Positions 9,483 to 17,952 of a DNA stretch of 64,000 nucleotides are shown here, piece by piece (the stretch's first letter is position 1; each line of letters opens with the position of its first letter). Under the pieces are notes generated by a model. The model was not told where the DNA came from, did not search any database, and saw nothing but the letters and a program-made list of their open reading frames with translations. A program made the translations under genes and the position numbers. This DNA is from Agaribacterium haliotis (GTDB taxonomy: Bacteria > Pseudomonadota > Gammaproteobacteria > Pseudomonadales > Cellvibrionaceae): contig NZ_NKQJ01000001.1 in NCBI RefSeq assembly GCF_002312815.1, forward strand, positions 434,126 through 498,125. The letters are read 5' to 3'.

Positions 9483-10865
9483 ATGATGAAGTTCAGCATT
9501 CGTACCAAGTTATTTTTAAGCCACTTTCTGGCCATTGTTTTTGTTAGCGGCTCTATTGGCTCGTTCTTTTTTGTCAGCGCCATGGCGCAGCTGACAAACA
9601 GCCTACAGTCGCGCCTTAAACACAGTGCCGCGCTGCTTGCGCAGAGTTTCGACGGCAGCAAACTCGACAACATTCTTGCAAGTTCGGGCCGGAATTCAGC
9701 CGATTATCAATTTTATTTAAATGAAATTCGCGATTTAGCCGAAGCTAACAGCGATATCGCCTTTATTTACGTTATGCAGCAGGACGGCTCAACCGTGCGC
9801 TTTGTGCTTGACTCAGATATCGAAGCGCCTGCAACAGTCGGTGAGATTTACAACGAAAACATATCCGCACTTCAAAGTGGCTTTAGTAAACTGAGCGTAG
9901 ACAAAGAAATCACCCACGACCGCTGGGGCAGTTTCATGTCCGGTTACGCGCCGATTGCCGGCGGCACCAGCCCGTATTTGGTCGGTATAGATATGCGCGC
10001 CGACACCTTTGCTAATAAATTAGTTGATTTGCGCAACAAAGGCATCGCCTCGCTTGTGCTATCAATTATCTTTGCTTACGCCTTTGCCCATGTGCTCTCG
10101 CGCAATATGCTTTCGCGTATAGACAACCTGCACCGGCGCTGCGCGTCTTTAGCCCCGCTAAAAGAAAACGCCGTTAAAAACACCGGCGATGAGCTCGACC
10201 ATCTAAGCACCGCGTTTAACTACCTGCTAGATCATATGAGCCAGACCCAAAACGAGCTTGAACAGCAGGTGCAACATCGCACAGCCGAACTGCGCGACAG
10301 CCATAACAAGCTCGAACAAGAAGTCAGCGAACGCCGCCGTATGGAAGTGGTGCTAAAAGAGTGTGCACGCACGGATTATTTAACCAAGCTCGTCAACCGC
10401 CGCGAAATGACCAACCGCCTGCAGCACGCAATCAATATTTACAAAGAATACTACATTCCGTTTTGTGTCATTCTTGTCGATGTCGACCGCTTTAAATCCA
10501 TTAACGATGAATTTGGCCACGATATCGGCGATCAGGTGCTCAAAGACTTTTCATTTTCATTAAAATCTCTAGTGCGCGAAGAAGACACTGTCGCGCGCTG
10601 GGGCGGTGAAGAATTTTTAATTTTAATGTCCGACTGCGAACGCGAGGCTGCCGTGCGCCAAGCCGAAAAGATCCGCCTCGCGCTCAACACCCGCAAATTC
10701 AACTGCGGCGACAAACCTTTAATCATCAGCGCAAGCTTTGGCGTCGCCGAATACTTCCCGCAGCACAGCCTCGAATTCACCCTAAAACAGGCAGATCTCG
10801 CCTTACTGCGAGCCAAACAGCAAGGCCGAAACCGGGTGCTTATGGCGGAGCTTGGCTACGCTTAA
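9483..10865 (+). CDS. Membrane diguanylate cyclase with HAMP and GGDEF domains
   Basis: A 460-residue inner-membrane sensor that probably makes cyclic di-GMP. It has a membrane segment at about residues 10-32, a periplasmic sensing region to about 180, a second segment at about 183-205, a HAMP region, a coiled coil, then a GGDEF domain at about 290-455. The active site reads RWGGEEFLIL (the GGEEF variant, still active in the family). REED ends five residues before GGEEF, which fits the RxxD product-inhibition site. No EAL domain is present. The start has two adjacent Met codons and no strong ribosome site. The gene converges with gltX. Confidence 0.92.
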   Translation: MMKFSIRTKLFLSHFLAIVFVSGSIGSFFFVSAMAQLTNSLQSRLKHSAALLAQSFDGSKLDNILASSGRNSADYQFYLNEIRDLAEANSDIAFIYVMQQDGSTVRFVLDSDIEAPATVGEIYNENISALQSGFSKLSVDKEITHDRWGSFMSGYAPIAGGTSPYLVGIDMRADTFANKLVDLRNKGIASLVLSIIFAYAFAHVLSRNMLSRIDNLHRRCASLAPLKENAVKNTGDELDHLSTAFNYLLDHMSQTQNELEQQVQHRTAELRDSHNKLEQEVSERRRMEVVLKECARTDYLTKLVNRREMTNRLQHAINIYKEYYIPFCVILVDVDRFKSINDEFGHDIGDQVLKDFSFSLKSLVREEDTVARWGGEEFLILMSDCEREAAVRQAEKIRLALNTRKFNCGDKPLIISASFGVAEYFPQHSLEFTLKQADLALLRAKQQGRNRVLMAELGYA

Positions 10866-10938
10866 GAGCATCACTCAACAAACGGGCCCACAACTGCTAG
10901 AGAAGTAGGCCCCGCAAACCAGCAGCCTTAGCCAGAAA

Positions 10939-12423
10939 TCAAACTAAAGCCTGATACTCTTTCTCGTAACGTTTCAGAACCTTTTTACCTGCACCGCCTA
11001 ATACCTCAACAGCAAAGCGCAGGCGGGCGCGGCTTAGGTCGGCGCCGAGCAAGCTCATGCCATCCATTACCGAAAACGAAGAGGTCGAGCCGGCAATGGC
11101 AATAAATACCGGCGCGAGAAAATCTTTCATTTTGATATTGAGCCCATCGGCGAGCGATTTTAATTCGGCAAAAATTTGATCGCGCTGCCAAGTACGCAGC
11201 GCTTCAAGGCGCCACAGGGCAAATTGCAGTACCTTTTTCTGCTCTTCTAGCTCTAATTTGTTTTCGGCAAAACTCGCCTCAGTGAGCGGCAACATGCCCG
11301 AGGCCAAAAAACTCACCGCTGGAACAAAATCACTAAAGGTTTCCATACGCGGCTGTACCTGGGGCAGTACCGCCAACATATTTTCGCGATTAAGCAGCCA
11401 TTCAGCCAGGCGATCGGCCAGCTGCTCCTGGCTTAAATCTTCACGTATCCACAGGCCGTTAAGCCAGCTTAACTTTTCGACATCAAAAATCGGCCCACCG
11501 AGGCTAACACGCTGAATATCAAACGCCGCCTGCATTTGTGCCAAGCTGAACTTCTCTTCGCCGCTGGGCATAGACCAGCCCATACGGCCGAGATAATTAC
11601 ACACCGCTTCAGGTAAATAACCCATTCGCTTGTAATACAAAATACTGGTTGGGTTTTTGCGTTTGCTGAGCTTGCTTTTATCCGGGTTGCGCAGCAGCGG
11701 TAAATGGCAGAAGGTCGGCGCCTGCCAGCCAAAGTACTTATATAAAAGTAGGTGTTTGGGCGCCGAGTTAATCCACTCTTCACCTCGCAAAACGTGGGTA
11801 ATACCCATCAGGTGGTCATCGACAACATTGGCCAGGTGGTAAGTCGGCATGCCATCGCTCTTCATTAGGATCTGAGCGTCAACCAAAGTCCAGTCAAGCT
11901 CCATCGTGCCGCGCAGCATATCTTCTACCGCGCAAGTGCCCTCTTCTTCCGGCACCACCATGCGCACCACATAGGGCTCACCGGCCGCTTCGCGTTTAGC
12001 GTATTCAGCATCGTCAAGCTTAAGGTCAGAAGCTTTCAGCGCCGTGTGTATGCCCGCCTCTTTTCGCTCGGCGCGCAGAGCATCCAGCTCTTCACCGGTG
12101 CGGTAGCACTTAAAGGCGTGGCCGGCGTCGAGTAGCTGCTGTACATATTGGCCGTAGATATCTTTGCGCTCGCTCTGGCGGTAGGGGCCAGAATTACCGC
12201 CAACATCCGGACCTTCATCCCAGTCAAGACCCAACCAGCGCAGGCTGTCGAGAATGGCCTGCTCACTTTCCGGGGTGGAGCGGCTCTGATCGGTATCTTC
12301 GATACGCAAAATAAACTGGCCGCCGTGCTGGCGAGCAAAACACAGATTAAACAGTGCGATATAGGCCGTGCCTACGTGCGGGTCGCCAGTTGGCGATGGC
12401 GCGATACGGGTGCGAACCGTCAT
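10939..12423 (-). CDS. gltX: Glutamyl-tRNA synthetase
   Basis: A 494-residue class I synthetase that charges tRNA-Glu. The N-terminus [20 protein letters not shown] contains the HIGH-type motif (HVGT), and [13 protein letters not shown] the KMSKS-type loop (KLSKR). The length is normal. It is convergent with the cyclase gene at a 73-bp gap containing a weak GGGCC/GGCCC inverted repeat. In relatives gltX is often close to alanine tRNA genes, and a tRNA-Ala lies about 1.8 kb away here. Confidence 0.97.
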   Translation of the reverse strand: MTVRTRIAPSPTGDPHVGTAYIALFNLCFARQHGGQFILRIEDTDQSRSTPESEQAILDSLRWLGLDWDEGPDVGGNSGPYRQSERKDIYGQYVQQLLDAGHAFKCYRTGEELDALRAERKEAGIHTALKASDLKLDDAEYAKREAAGEPYVVRMVVPEEEGTCAVEDMLRGTMELDWTLVDAQILMKSDGMPTYHLANVVDDHLMGITHVLRGEEWINSAPKHLLLYKYFGWQAPTFCHLPLLRNPDKSKLSKRKNPTSILYYKRMGYLPEAVCNYLGRMGWSMPSGEEKFSLAQMQAAFDIQRVSLGGPIFDVEKLSWLNGLWIREDLSQEQLADRLAEWLLNRENMLAVLPQVQPRMETFSDFVPAVSFLASGMLPLTEASFAENKLELEEQKKVLQFALWRLEALRTWQRDQIFAELKSLADGLNIKMKDFLAPVFIAIAGSTSSFSVMDGMSLLGADLSRARLRFAVEVLGGAGKKVLKRYEKEYQALV

Positions 12424-12873
12424 AAACTACCTCAAAAGCGGGATTGTAATCTAAGCAGTAGCTCGTTAAGCCACTCTTAGGGACAGAGAAGCGACAGAAT
12501 TATAAGGACTCCAATAGGCCGAGTCATTACTTCGTGCCCAACAACACAATTGCAACCGGATCTGCCTAGTATTTGGCCTAGATACAAGCTACCATCCTCG
12601 CCTGCTGGTATTACGCTAACTCTGGTACACGCCGCCGTGACTGAGTATTAGGCCTTTGCGATTTCGGGACATAACATCAATTACAAGAAACATGGCCTGT
12701 TTCTATACCGCTTCGAGATCTCCTTCAAACGCAGTTTAAGATATTCTGATAAGCTCAACATCAACTGACAGCAATGCACCAGCACTTCTCTCAAAGCCGA
12801 ATTTACGAGTCGTGGACATACCGAACCAAGCGACGATCTATTCGCGCCCCGTTTTCAACACGAGACGAAGCTG
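12424..12873. other. Intergenic region between gltX and the glycosylation operon
   Basis: The 450 bp should hold the divergent promoters of gltX and the gtrA operon. I see no open frame with coding character, no RNA gene and no strong hairpin. Confidence 0.4.
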
Positions 12874-13251
12874 ATGCTTCTCAATGCTATTAAATTTGTT
12901 ATCGTCGGCGTGCTTGCTGCGTGTGCACATTTCTTTGTCGCTCTGTTAAGCGAGCACTTACTCGAGGGACGTGTGCAGATAGCCAACACACTAGGTTTTG
13001 TTTGCGGCTTTATAGTTTCATATGTTGGCCATGCGCTTTTTACATTCAAAAGCAGCATCACATTAAAGAATCTCATGCAATATGCCTCCCTAGGTACGCT
13101 CAATTGGTTAATAAGCGCAGTGGGAATTGAGTGGTTGACACACATAATGCCGTTTACTTGGGCCATGCTGCTTGTGGTTATCAGCCTGCCGATAATAAAC
13201 TTTTTTATAAGCCGTGTTTTGATCTTCAAAAGGAGGCACAGTGCAAGCTAA
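12874..13251 (+). CDS. GtrA family membrane protein, probable lipid-sugar flippase
   Basis: A 125-residue protein with four hydrophobic segments. KFVIVGVLAACAHFFVALL and LGFVCGFIVSYVGHALFTFK match the GtrA pattern, and the end IINFFISRVLIFKRR is typical too. GtrA proteins are thought to move undecaprenyl-phosphate sugars across the inner membrane. Its last 11 bp overlap the next gene, whose ribosome site AGGAGG (13231-13236) lies inside this coding region. That is strong evidence for one operon with the GT2 enzyme. Confidence 0.88.
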   Translation: MLLNAIKFVIVGVLAACAHFFVALLSEHLLEGRVQIANTLGFVCGFIVSYVGHALFTFKSSITLKNLMQYASLGTLNWLISAVGIEWLTHIMPFTWAMLLVVISLPIINFFISRVLIFKRRHSAS

Positions 13252-13960
13252 AAGAATATTAATAATTATCCCAGCATACAATGAAGCAGCGAGCATTGTG
13301 GGTGTTGTCAACTCTATCAATGAGCAAAAAAAGGGCTACTTCTGTGTCGTGATCAACGATGGCTCTCAAGACGACACTGCGCAACTTGCAGAAAATGCAG
13401 GAGCAAAAGTCCTCGACCTACCAGCCAACTTAGGCATAGGTGGCGCAGTACAAACTGGCTTTAAATACGCAAAACGCTTTAATTTCGACGTTGCAATTCA
13501 GTTTGATGGGGATGGCCAACATATGGCCAGCGAAATCCCAAAACTTATCCACAAACTAGATGACGGTTACGATATTTGTATCGGCTCGCGTTTTGTAGAG
13601 CAAACCCAAGGTTTTCAATCTACTCGAATACGTCGCTTAGGTATCTACTTTTTTGAAACGCTAAACCGTTTACTTATAAAGCAACGCGTCACTGACAGCA
13701 CTTCGGGTTTTCGTGCTTACGGACGCCCCGCAATTGAGTTCTTAGCTGATAATTACCCTACAGACTATCCAGAACCGGAAGCCGTTATTGAGTTAGCAAG
13801 AGCCGGGTTCAAGCTAACTGAAGTCGCAACAGAAATGAAAGCACGGCAAGGCGGCGAATCATCTATTTCAAGCTGGAAAAGCATTTACTACATGGTCAAA
13901 GTGAGCATATCAATGCTCATGGCATACTGGAGGTCACGCAAAAATGATGAATCCAAATGA
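13241..13960 (+). CDS. GT2 glycosyltransferase, dolichol-phosphate-mannose-synthase type
   Basis: A 239-residue enzyme that probably moves a sugar from a nucleotide sugar to undecaprenyl phosphate at the inner face of the membrane. ILIIIPAYNEAASIVGVV starts the fold, VVINDGSQDDT follows, and FDGDGQHMASEIP carries the DxD metal site. No C-terminal membrane segment is evident. The start is GTG, set by AGGAGG five bases upstream. It overlaps DUF2304 by 17 bp. With GtrA and the GT-C-like protein this resembles a three-part Gtr glycosylation module. Confidence 0.9.
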   Translation: MQAKRILIIIPAYNEAASIVGVVNSINEQKKGYFCVVINDGSQDDTAQLAENAGAKVLDLPANLGIGGAVQTGFKYAKRFNFDVAIQFDGDGQHMASEIPKLIHKLDDGYDICIGSRFVEQTQGFQSTRIRRLGIYFFETLNRLLIKQRVTDSTSGFRAYGRPAIEFLADNYPTDYPEPEAVIELARAGFKLTEVATEMKARQGGESSISSWKSIYYMVKVSISMLMAYWRSRKNDESK

Positions 13961-14357
13961 GCTTTTCGCGTCGCTGACCACTCAGCGCATGCAAATTTTT
14001 GCGATAATATTAAGTGTTTTGCTCTTTCTATTTGTTGTTCGCCTAGTCAAACGCAAACATATCCGAGTGGAATATTCACTGGTATGGTTAGGGTTCACAG
14101 GCTTGTTTGTTGTCCTCGCAGTTTTCCGCGATCTAGTTGACTTTGCAGCCTCGCTATTGGGGATTGCTTACGCCCCTACGGCAATTCTGATGCTGTTAAT
14201 CATCAGCATTTTCTGCATACTTATTCAATTTTCTATCGTTATTTCATCCTTATCTGAAAAATGTAAGTTGCTTACTCAGGAGCTAGCAATTTTACGCAGA
14301 GAGTTTGAAGACAAAACCAGTGTCGCCCCCAAGGAGAACCCCCATGGCGAAAGCTAA
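13944..14357 (+). CDS. DUF2304 membrane protein
   Basis: A 137-residue protein with three hydrophobic segments (about residues 15-35, 45-68 and 75-100) and a charged, helical C-terminal tail. HIRVEYSLVWLGFTGLFVVL is typical of DUF2304, a family of unknown function often found beside GT2 and GtrA genes. The start is one of two adjacent ATG codons inside the end of the GT2 gene, and its stop overlaps the next gene by 14 bp. A scaffold or accessory role in lipid-sugar synthesis is inference. Confidence 0.82.
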   Translation: MMNPNELFASLTTQRMQIFAIILSVLLFLFVVRLVKRKHIRVEYSLVWLGFTGLFVVLAVFRDLVDFAASLLGIAYAPTAILMLLIISIFCILIQFSIVISSLSEKCKLLTQELAILRREFEDKTSVAPKENPHGES

Positions 14358-16203
14358 GGCCGCAATAATCGTTACAGCCATACTATTAACGACACTCATC
14401 GCACTTATTACAACGGTTAACGTAAACCAGCCCAAATACTCTAACTTCGAATTAGTAACGCCAGCCAAAGAAACTATCGACGTTGCAACTCCGGGTTTTT
14501 GGCAATCCAAAGGCACAGGCCACTATACACTGCGCGGCGACATTTATGTCAGCATGCAAGGGCAGCAAACCTTTCGTATCGTACCCGACGATAGAATAGA
14601 TAAGCTGGCCATCAATGGTATCGACGTAGACCTTAACCATATACCAAATAAAGCCCGCTCCGATTATCGCAATGGCTTTTTGATAGACCTAAGCCCGTAC
14701 CTCAAAAAAGGTGATAACACCATTGAAGCGAGCTACTATGACCGAGGCGGCTTAATGGGGTTGGTGATATCCAAGGAGCTGCCGAGCTCATCAGTCAGCT
14801 TGATGTATCTGCTCGCGTTTATCTTCGTTGCTGTCTTTTATATCGCATGGGCAAGAAAGCTTAAACTATCCAGCCCACTGCTAATTATTCTAGTTTTTGC
14901 CTTAGCCCTGAGAGTTTTTTATCTCTCACAAACAGATGCCGAAGAGCGAAGCCATGATGTAGGCGATCACTTTGGCTACACCACTTACCTTGCCGAAAAC
15001 TGGAAGCTCCCACCAGTTGACTACGCTGTAGGAGGTGCTTTTTTTCACCCCCCCCTTTATTACTACGCAAGCGCCATTGTCTATAAACTCACACAAATTG
15101 TTTTACCTGGCTCACAACACGCGGGCCTAAAAGTTCTACAATTTTTCAGCCTTTTTTGTTCAGCAGCGTTTTTACTCTACGGCTTACTGCTACTACAAAA
15201 AGTATTTTGGCCAGAGAGTGACAGGTTAACAAGCACCCGCTTTGACGACTGGAAAAGCGCGCTGGGTTCCAACCTAAAAGCCCAAACCCTGATAATCGTC
15301 AGCCTTGTCCTTGCTTGCTGGCCATCCGCGATCATTCACTCTATCCGTATCGGCAACGACCCGCTGCTCTACGCCCTTTTTGCAATCACCATGTACTACA
15401 TCTATTTGTGGTATCACAGCGATAGCAATAGAGATCTAATAATCGCATCAGCGCTCGCAGGCGCCACTACACTCACTAAAGCCAATGGGGAAATATTAAT
15501 TGCGGTTATCGGCCTACTAGGCTTTGTTCGCATGATCAAGACAAAGCAATGGCTTCTCTACCTCAAACGCTCAATTATCCCGCTGCTGATAGTTATACCA
15601 TGCGTCGGAATTACCGTTGGCCCCGCACTAATACTCAAGATGGAAGGCAAGCGCGACAAACTCTACATTGATGATATTGAAGGCTTATCAAAAGCCAACA
15701 TTGTCGGTAACACCGCCGCAAACTACTTATGGTTTGACGCAAAAGTGTTCATAACCAAACCGTTCACCGACCCTTACGACGATCGCTACGGCCGGCAATT
15801 TTTCTGGAACTACCTTGGCAAGACAGGCTTAGTTGGCGAATTTAAGTACCCTTATCCAGCGGGTATTAATAGCGCGATTATATTAAGTGCCGTATTTGTA
15901 TTTATGCTTATATACATTTTTATCGGGCTCTACTACACACCCCAAATAACAGTGATACAACTTGCACCAATAATCCTCGTTGGCTTTGTATTGTGGGCTG
16001 CTGTCACCTATATGAGAATGACCTTCCCAGCTAATATCGATTTTCGTTACATATTACCAATACTCATAACCTTTTGTACCCTTTACGCAAACAGTGTGCT
16101 CCAATTCGCTCGTATTGGAGCCAATAGAGCCGCTCGAATTGGTCAAATTTTTGCTCTAATCTTCGCCTTTGTTTCATCAGTATTTATCCTTACTGTCAAC
16201 TAG
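14344..16203 (+). CDS. Multi-span membrane glycosyltransferase-like protein (GT-C fold)
   Basis: A 619-residue protein, possibly the transferase that moves sugar from the lipid carrier to its acceptor on the periplasmic side. AAGGAG lies 7 bases before the ATG at 14344; an in-frame ATG 13 codons upstream has no such site. After one N-terminal segment comes a soluble region (about residues 25-160) rich in beta-strand pattern (FRIVPDDRIDKLAINGIDVD), which looks like a jelly-roll carbohydrate module. About ten membrane segments follow, opening with LALRVFYLSQTDAEERSHDV, which has the acidic residues expected in the first loop of ArnT/PMT-type enzymes. The operon looks AT-richer than rpsA or gltX by eye. 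Confidence 0.75.
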   Translation: MAKAKAAIIVTAILLTTLIALITTVNVNQPKYSNFELVTPAKETIDVATPGFWQSKGTGHYTLRGDIYVSMQGQQTFRIVPDDRIDKLAINGIDVDLNHIPNKARSDYRNGFLIDLSPYLKKGDNTIEASYYDRGGLMGLVISKELPSSSVSLMYLLAFIFVAVFYIAWARKLKLSSPLLIILVFALALRVFYLSQTDAEERSHDVGDHFGYTTYLAENWKLPPVDYAVGGAFFHPPLYYYASAIVYKLTQIVLPGSQHAGLKVLQFFSLFCSAAFLLYGLLLLQKVFWPESDRLTSTRFDDWKSALGSNLKAQTLIIVSLVLACWPSAIIHSIRIGNDPLLYALFAITMYYIYLWYHSDSNRDLIIASALAGATTLTKANGEILIAVIGLLGFVRMIKTKQWLLYLKRSIIPLLIVIPCVGITVGPALILKMEGKRDKLYIDDIEGLSKANIVGNTAANYLWFDAKVFITKPFTDPYDDRYGRQFFWNYLGKTGLVGEFKYPYPAGINSAIILSAVFVFMLIYIFIGLYYTPQITVIQLAPIILVGFVLWAAVTYMRMTFPANIDFRYILPILITFCTLYANSVLQFARIGANRAARIGQIFALIFAFVSSVFILTVN

Positions 16204-16230
16204 GCATGCGTAACACCCCAAGGAAAAAGC

Positions 16231-16806
16231 ATGAGCTCAAATACCCTACTCAACGCACTTCACAGCCGCCGCTCGGTGCTCGCCAACAATATGTGCGAAC
16301 CGGGCCCGAATGACGAAGAGCTGCACGATATACTCAAAGCTGCGCACCGTGTACCCGATCACGGCAAAATCGGTCCGTGGCGTTTTTTTGTATTTCGCGG
16401 TGATAAACGGGCCGAATTTGGCGCCATTTTAAAACTGCGCTTTGCGCAGAAAGAAAACTCGGCATCTGCAAAACTGCTTGAGTTTGAAGCCCAGCGTTTT
16501 ATGCGTGCGCCTATAGTCATTGGCGTGAGCTCCAACCCCAACCTACAGCACAAGGTACCCGTGTGGGAACAAGAGTTAAGCGCCGGCGCGGCCTGCCAGA
16601 ATATTTTGCTCGCGGCACAGGCGCTAGGTTTTAAAGCCCAGTGGGTGACCGAGTGGTACGCGTTTGACGAAGACATCAACAAAGTGCTCGAACTCAATGA
16701 AAACGAGCGCATGGCGGGCTTTATTTATATAGGCTCGACCAAAGAAGAACCCAGCGAGCGCGTGCGGCCAGATTTAAACGAGCGCATCATCCATTGGGGT
16801 GAATAA
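16231..16806 (+). CDS. Nitroreductase family flavoprotein (YdjA-like)
   Basis: A 191-residue FMN-dependent oxidoreductase. LLNALHSRRSVLANNM is the N-terminal flavin-binding start, RVPDHGKIGPWRFFVF is the YdjA-type flavin loop, and SAGAACQNILLAAQALGFKA is the long dimer helix. Its physiological substrate is unknown. It lies 27 bp after the glycosylation operon but has different, more GC-rich codon use, so it is probably not part of that pathway. A terminator follows. Confidence 0.88.
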   Translation: MSSNTLLNALHSRRSVLANNMCEPGPNDEELHDILKAAHRVPDHGKIGPWRFFVFRGDKRAEFGAILKLRFAQKENSASAKLLEFEAQRFMRAPIVIGVSSNPNLQHKVPVWEQELSAGAACQNILLAAQALGFKAQWVTEWYAFDEDINKVLELNENERMAGFIYIGSTKEEPSERVRPDLNERIIHWGE

Positions 16807-16824
16807 CACAAAGCCGACAGAAAC

Positions 16825-16852
16825 AAAAAGAGGGCATCAATGCCCTCTTTTT
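16825..16852. terminator. Bidirectional terminator between the nitroreductase gene and mscS
   Basis: A perfect 12-bp stem, AAAAAGAGGGCA with TGCCCTCTTTTT around a TCAA loop. A and T runs on both sides let it serve both converging genes. Confidence 0.88.
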
Positions 16853-16938
16853 AATTTAATGTGCTAGTAAAAAAGATATTAATTTTACCTGTCACATCTT
16901 ATTTAGCGGCCTCTTTAGCCGCCGCTATTAAGACACAT

Positions 16939-17844
16939 CTATTTCATAGCTTCTTGCGCATCGCCAGACACTTCAGCAACAGGGTTTTGATGCATATAAA
17001 CATCCTGCTGAGGGTAAGGAATGGTAATACCGTTGTTATCAAACTTCTCTTTGATGGCTTCGGTTAAATCCCACTTTACCGCCCAATAATCAGGGGTTTT
17101 ACACCAGGGGCGCACAACAAAGTTAACGCTGCTATCGGCCAGCTCATCTACCGCTATCACAGGTTCGGGCTCTTTTAATACACGCTCATCGGCCTCGATA
17201 ACCTCGAGCATCAATTGCCTGGCTTTTTTCATATCGTCGTCGTAGCTGATACCCATGACCAGGTCGACCCGGCGCGTTGGTTTAGCACTGACATTGACAA
17301 TAGTACCGCCGTAAATCTGTGCGTTTGGCACAATAATTTCTTTGTTATCGGGTGAGCGAAAGATCGTATTAAAGACGGTGATTTTTTCCACCACGCCCGC
17401 CGTGCCGCCGGCCTCAACAAAATCGCCGAGACGAAAAGGCTTAAAGACAATCAACATAACACCCGAAGCAAAGTTTGACAGTGAGTCTTTCAGCGCCAAA
17501 CCGATAGCCAGACCAGCCGCACCAAGTACCGCCAGCAAAGATGTTGTCGGAATGCCGACAATATCAAGCGCCACAAGCACCACGACAAACTTCAGCGCCA
17601 TCGATAACACCGCATGCACAAAGTGCTGCAGAGCCTGATCAAACTTTTTCAGGCTCATGGCTTTATCAACCAGGGCCAAAAAGCGATTAACAATCCAGAT
17701 GCCGACGATATAAACAACAATCGCAATGCCGACATTGGTGAAAAATGGAATCAGGGCTTCAATCCAGCTGCCATCGGCAAAAAAGGCTTCGGCCTGCTTT
17801 ACCAAATCGGGATTGGCGGCGGTTTCGTTACTCATTTGTGACAC
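16939..17844 (-). CDS. mscS: Small-conductance mechanosensitive channel
   Basis: A 301-residue inner-membrane channel that opens under hypo-osmotic stress. Three membrane segments lie at about residues 34-55, 75-100 and 105-130. The pore helix reads GAAGLAIGLALKDSLSNFAS, the MscS TM3 signature. The beta domain follows (VFNTIFRSPDNKEIIVPN) and then the alpha-beta domain with ITIPYPQQDVYM near the end. The length is close to E. coli MscS (286). It is transcribed alone. Confidence 0.95.
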   Translation of the reverse strand: MSQMSNETAANPDLVKQAEAFFADGSWIEALIPFFTNVGIAIVVYIVGIWIVNRFLALVDKAMSLKKFDQALQHFVHAVLSMALKFVVVLVALDIVGIPTTSLLAVLGAAGLAIGLALKDSLSNFASGVMLIVFKPFRLGDFVEAGGTAGVVEKITVFNTIFRSPDNKEIIVPNAQIYGGTIVNVSAKPTRRVDLVMGISYDDDMKKARQLMLEVIEADERVLKEPEPVIAVDELADSSVNFVVRPWCKTPDYWAVKWDLTEAIKEKFDNNGITIPYPQQDVYMHQNPVAEVSGDAQEAMK

Positions 17845-17952
17845 TCCATGTATGCGTTAGATGGCACAAACTATAACACAGAGCAAGCAAAGTGAAGCTG
17901 ATGAATTTACGGCCCAAGTGCTTAAAAATCAAACAACGGAAATTGCACAAGC

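Noticed and set aside
10866-10938. Terminator between the cyclase gene and gltX
   Set aside because: The GGGCC/GGCCC pair is short, has a long loop and lacks a U run.
12855-13320. Minus-strand frames opposite gtrA
   Set aside because: They lie opposite an operon with clear ribosome sites and membrane-protein composition; no independent support.
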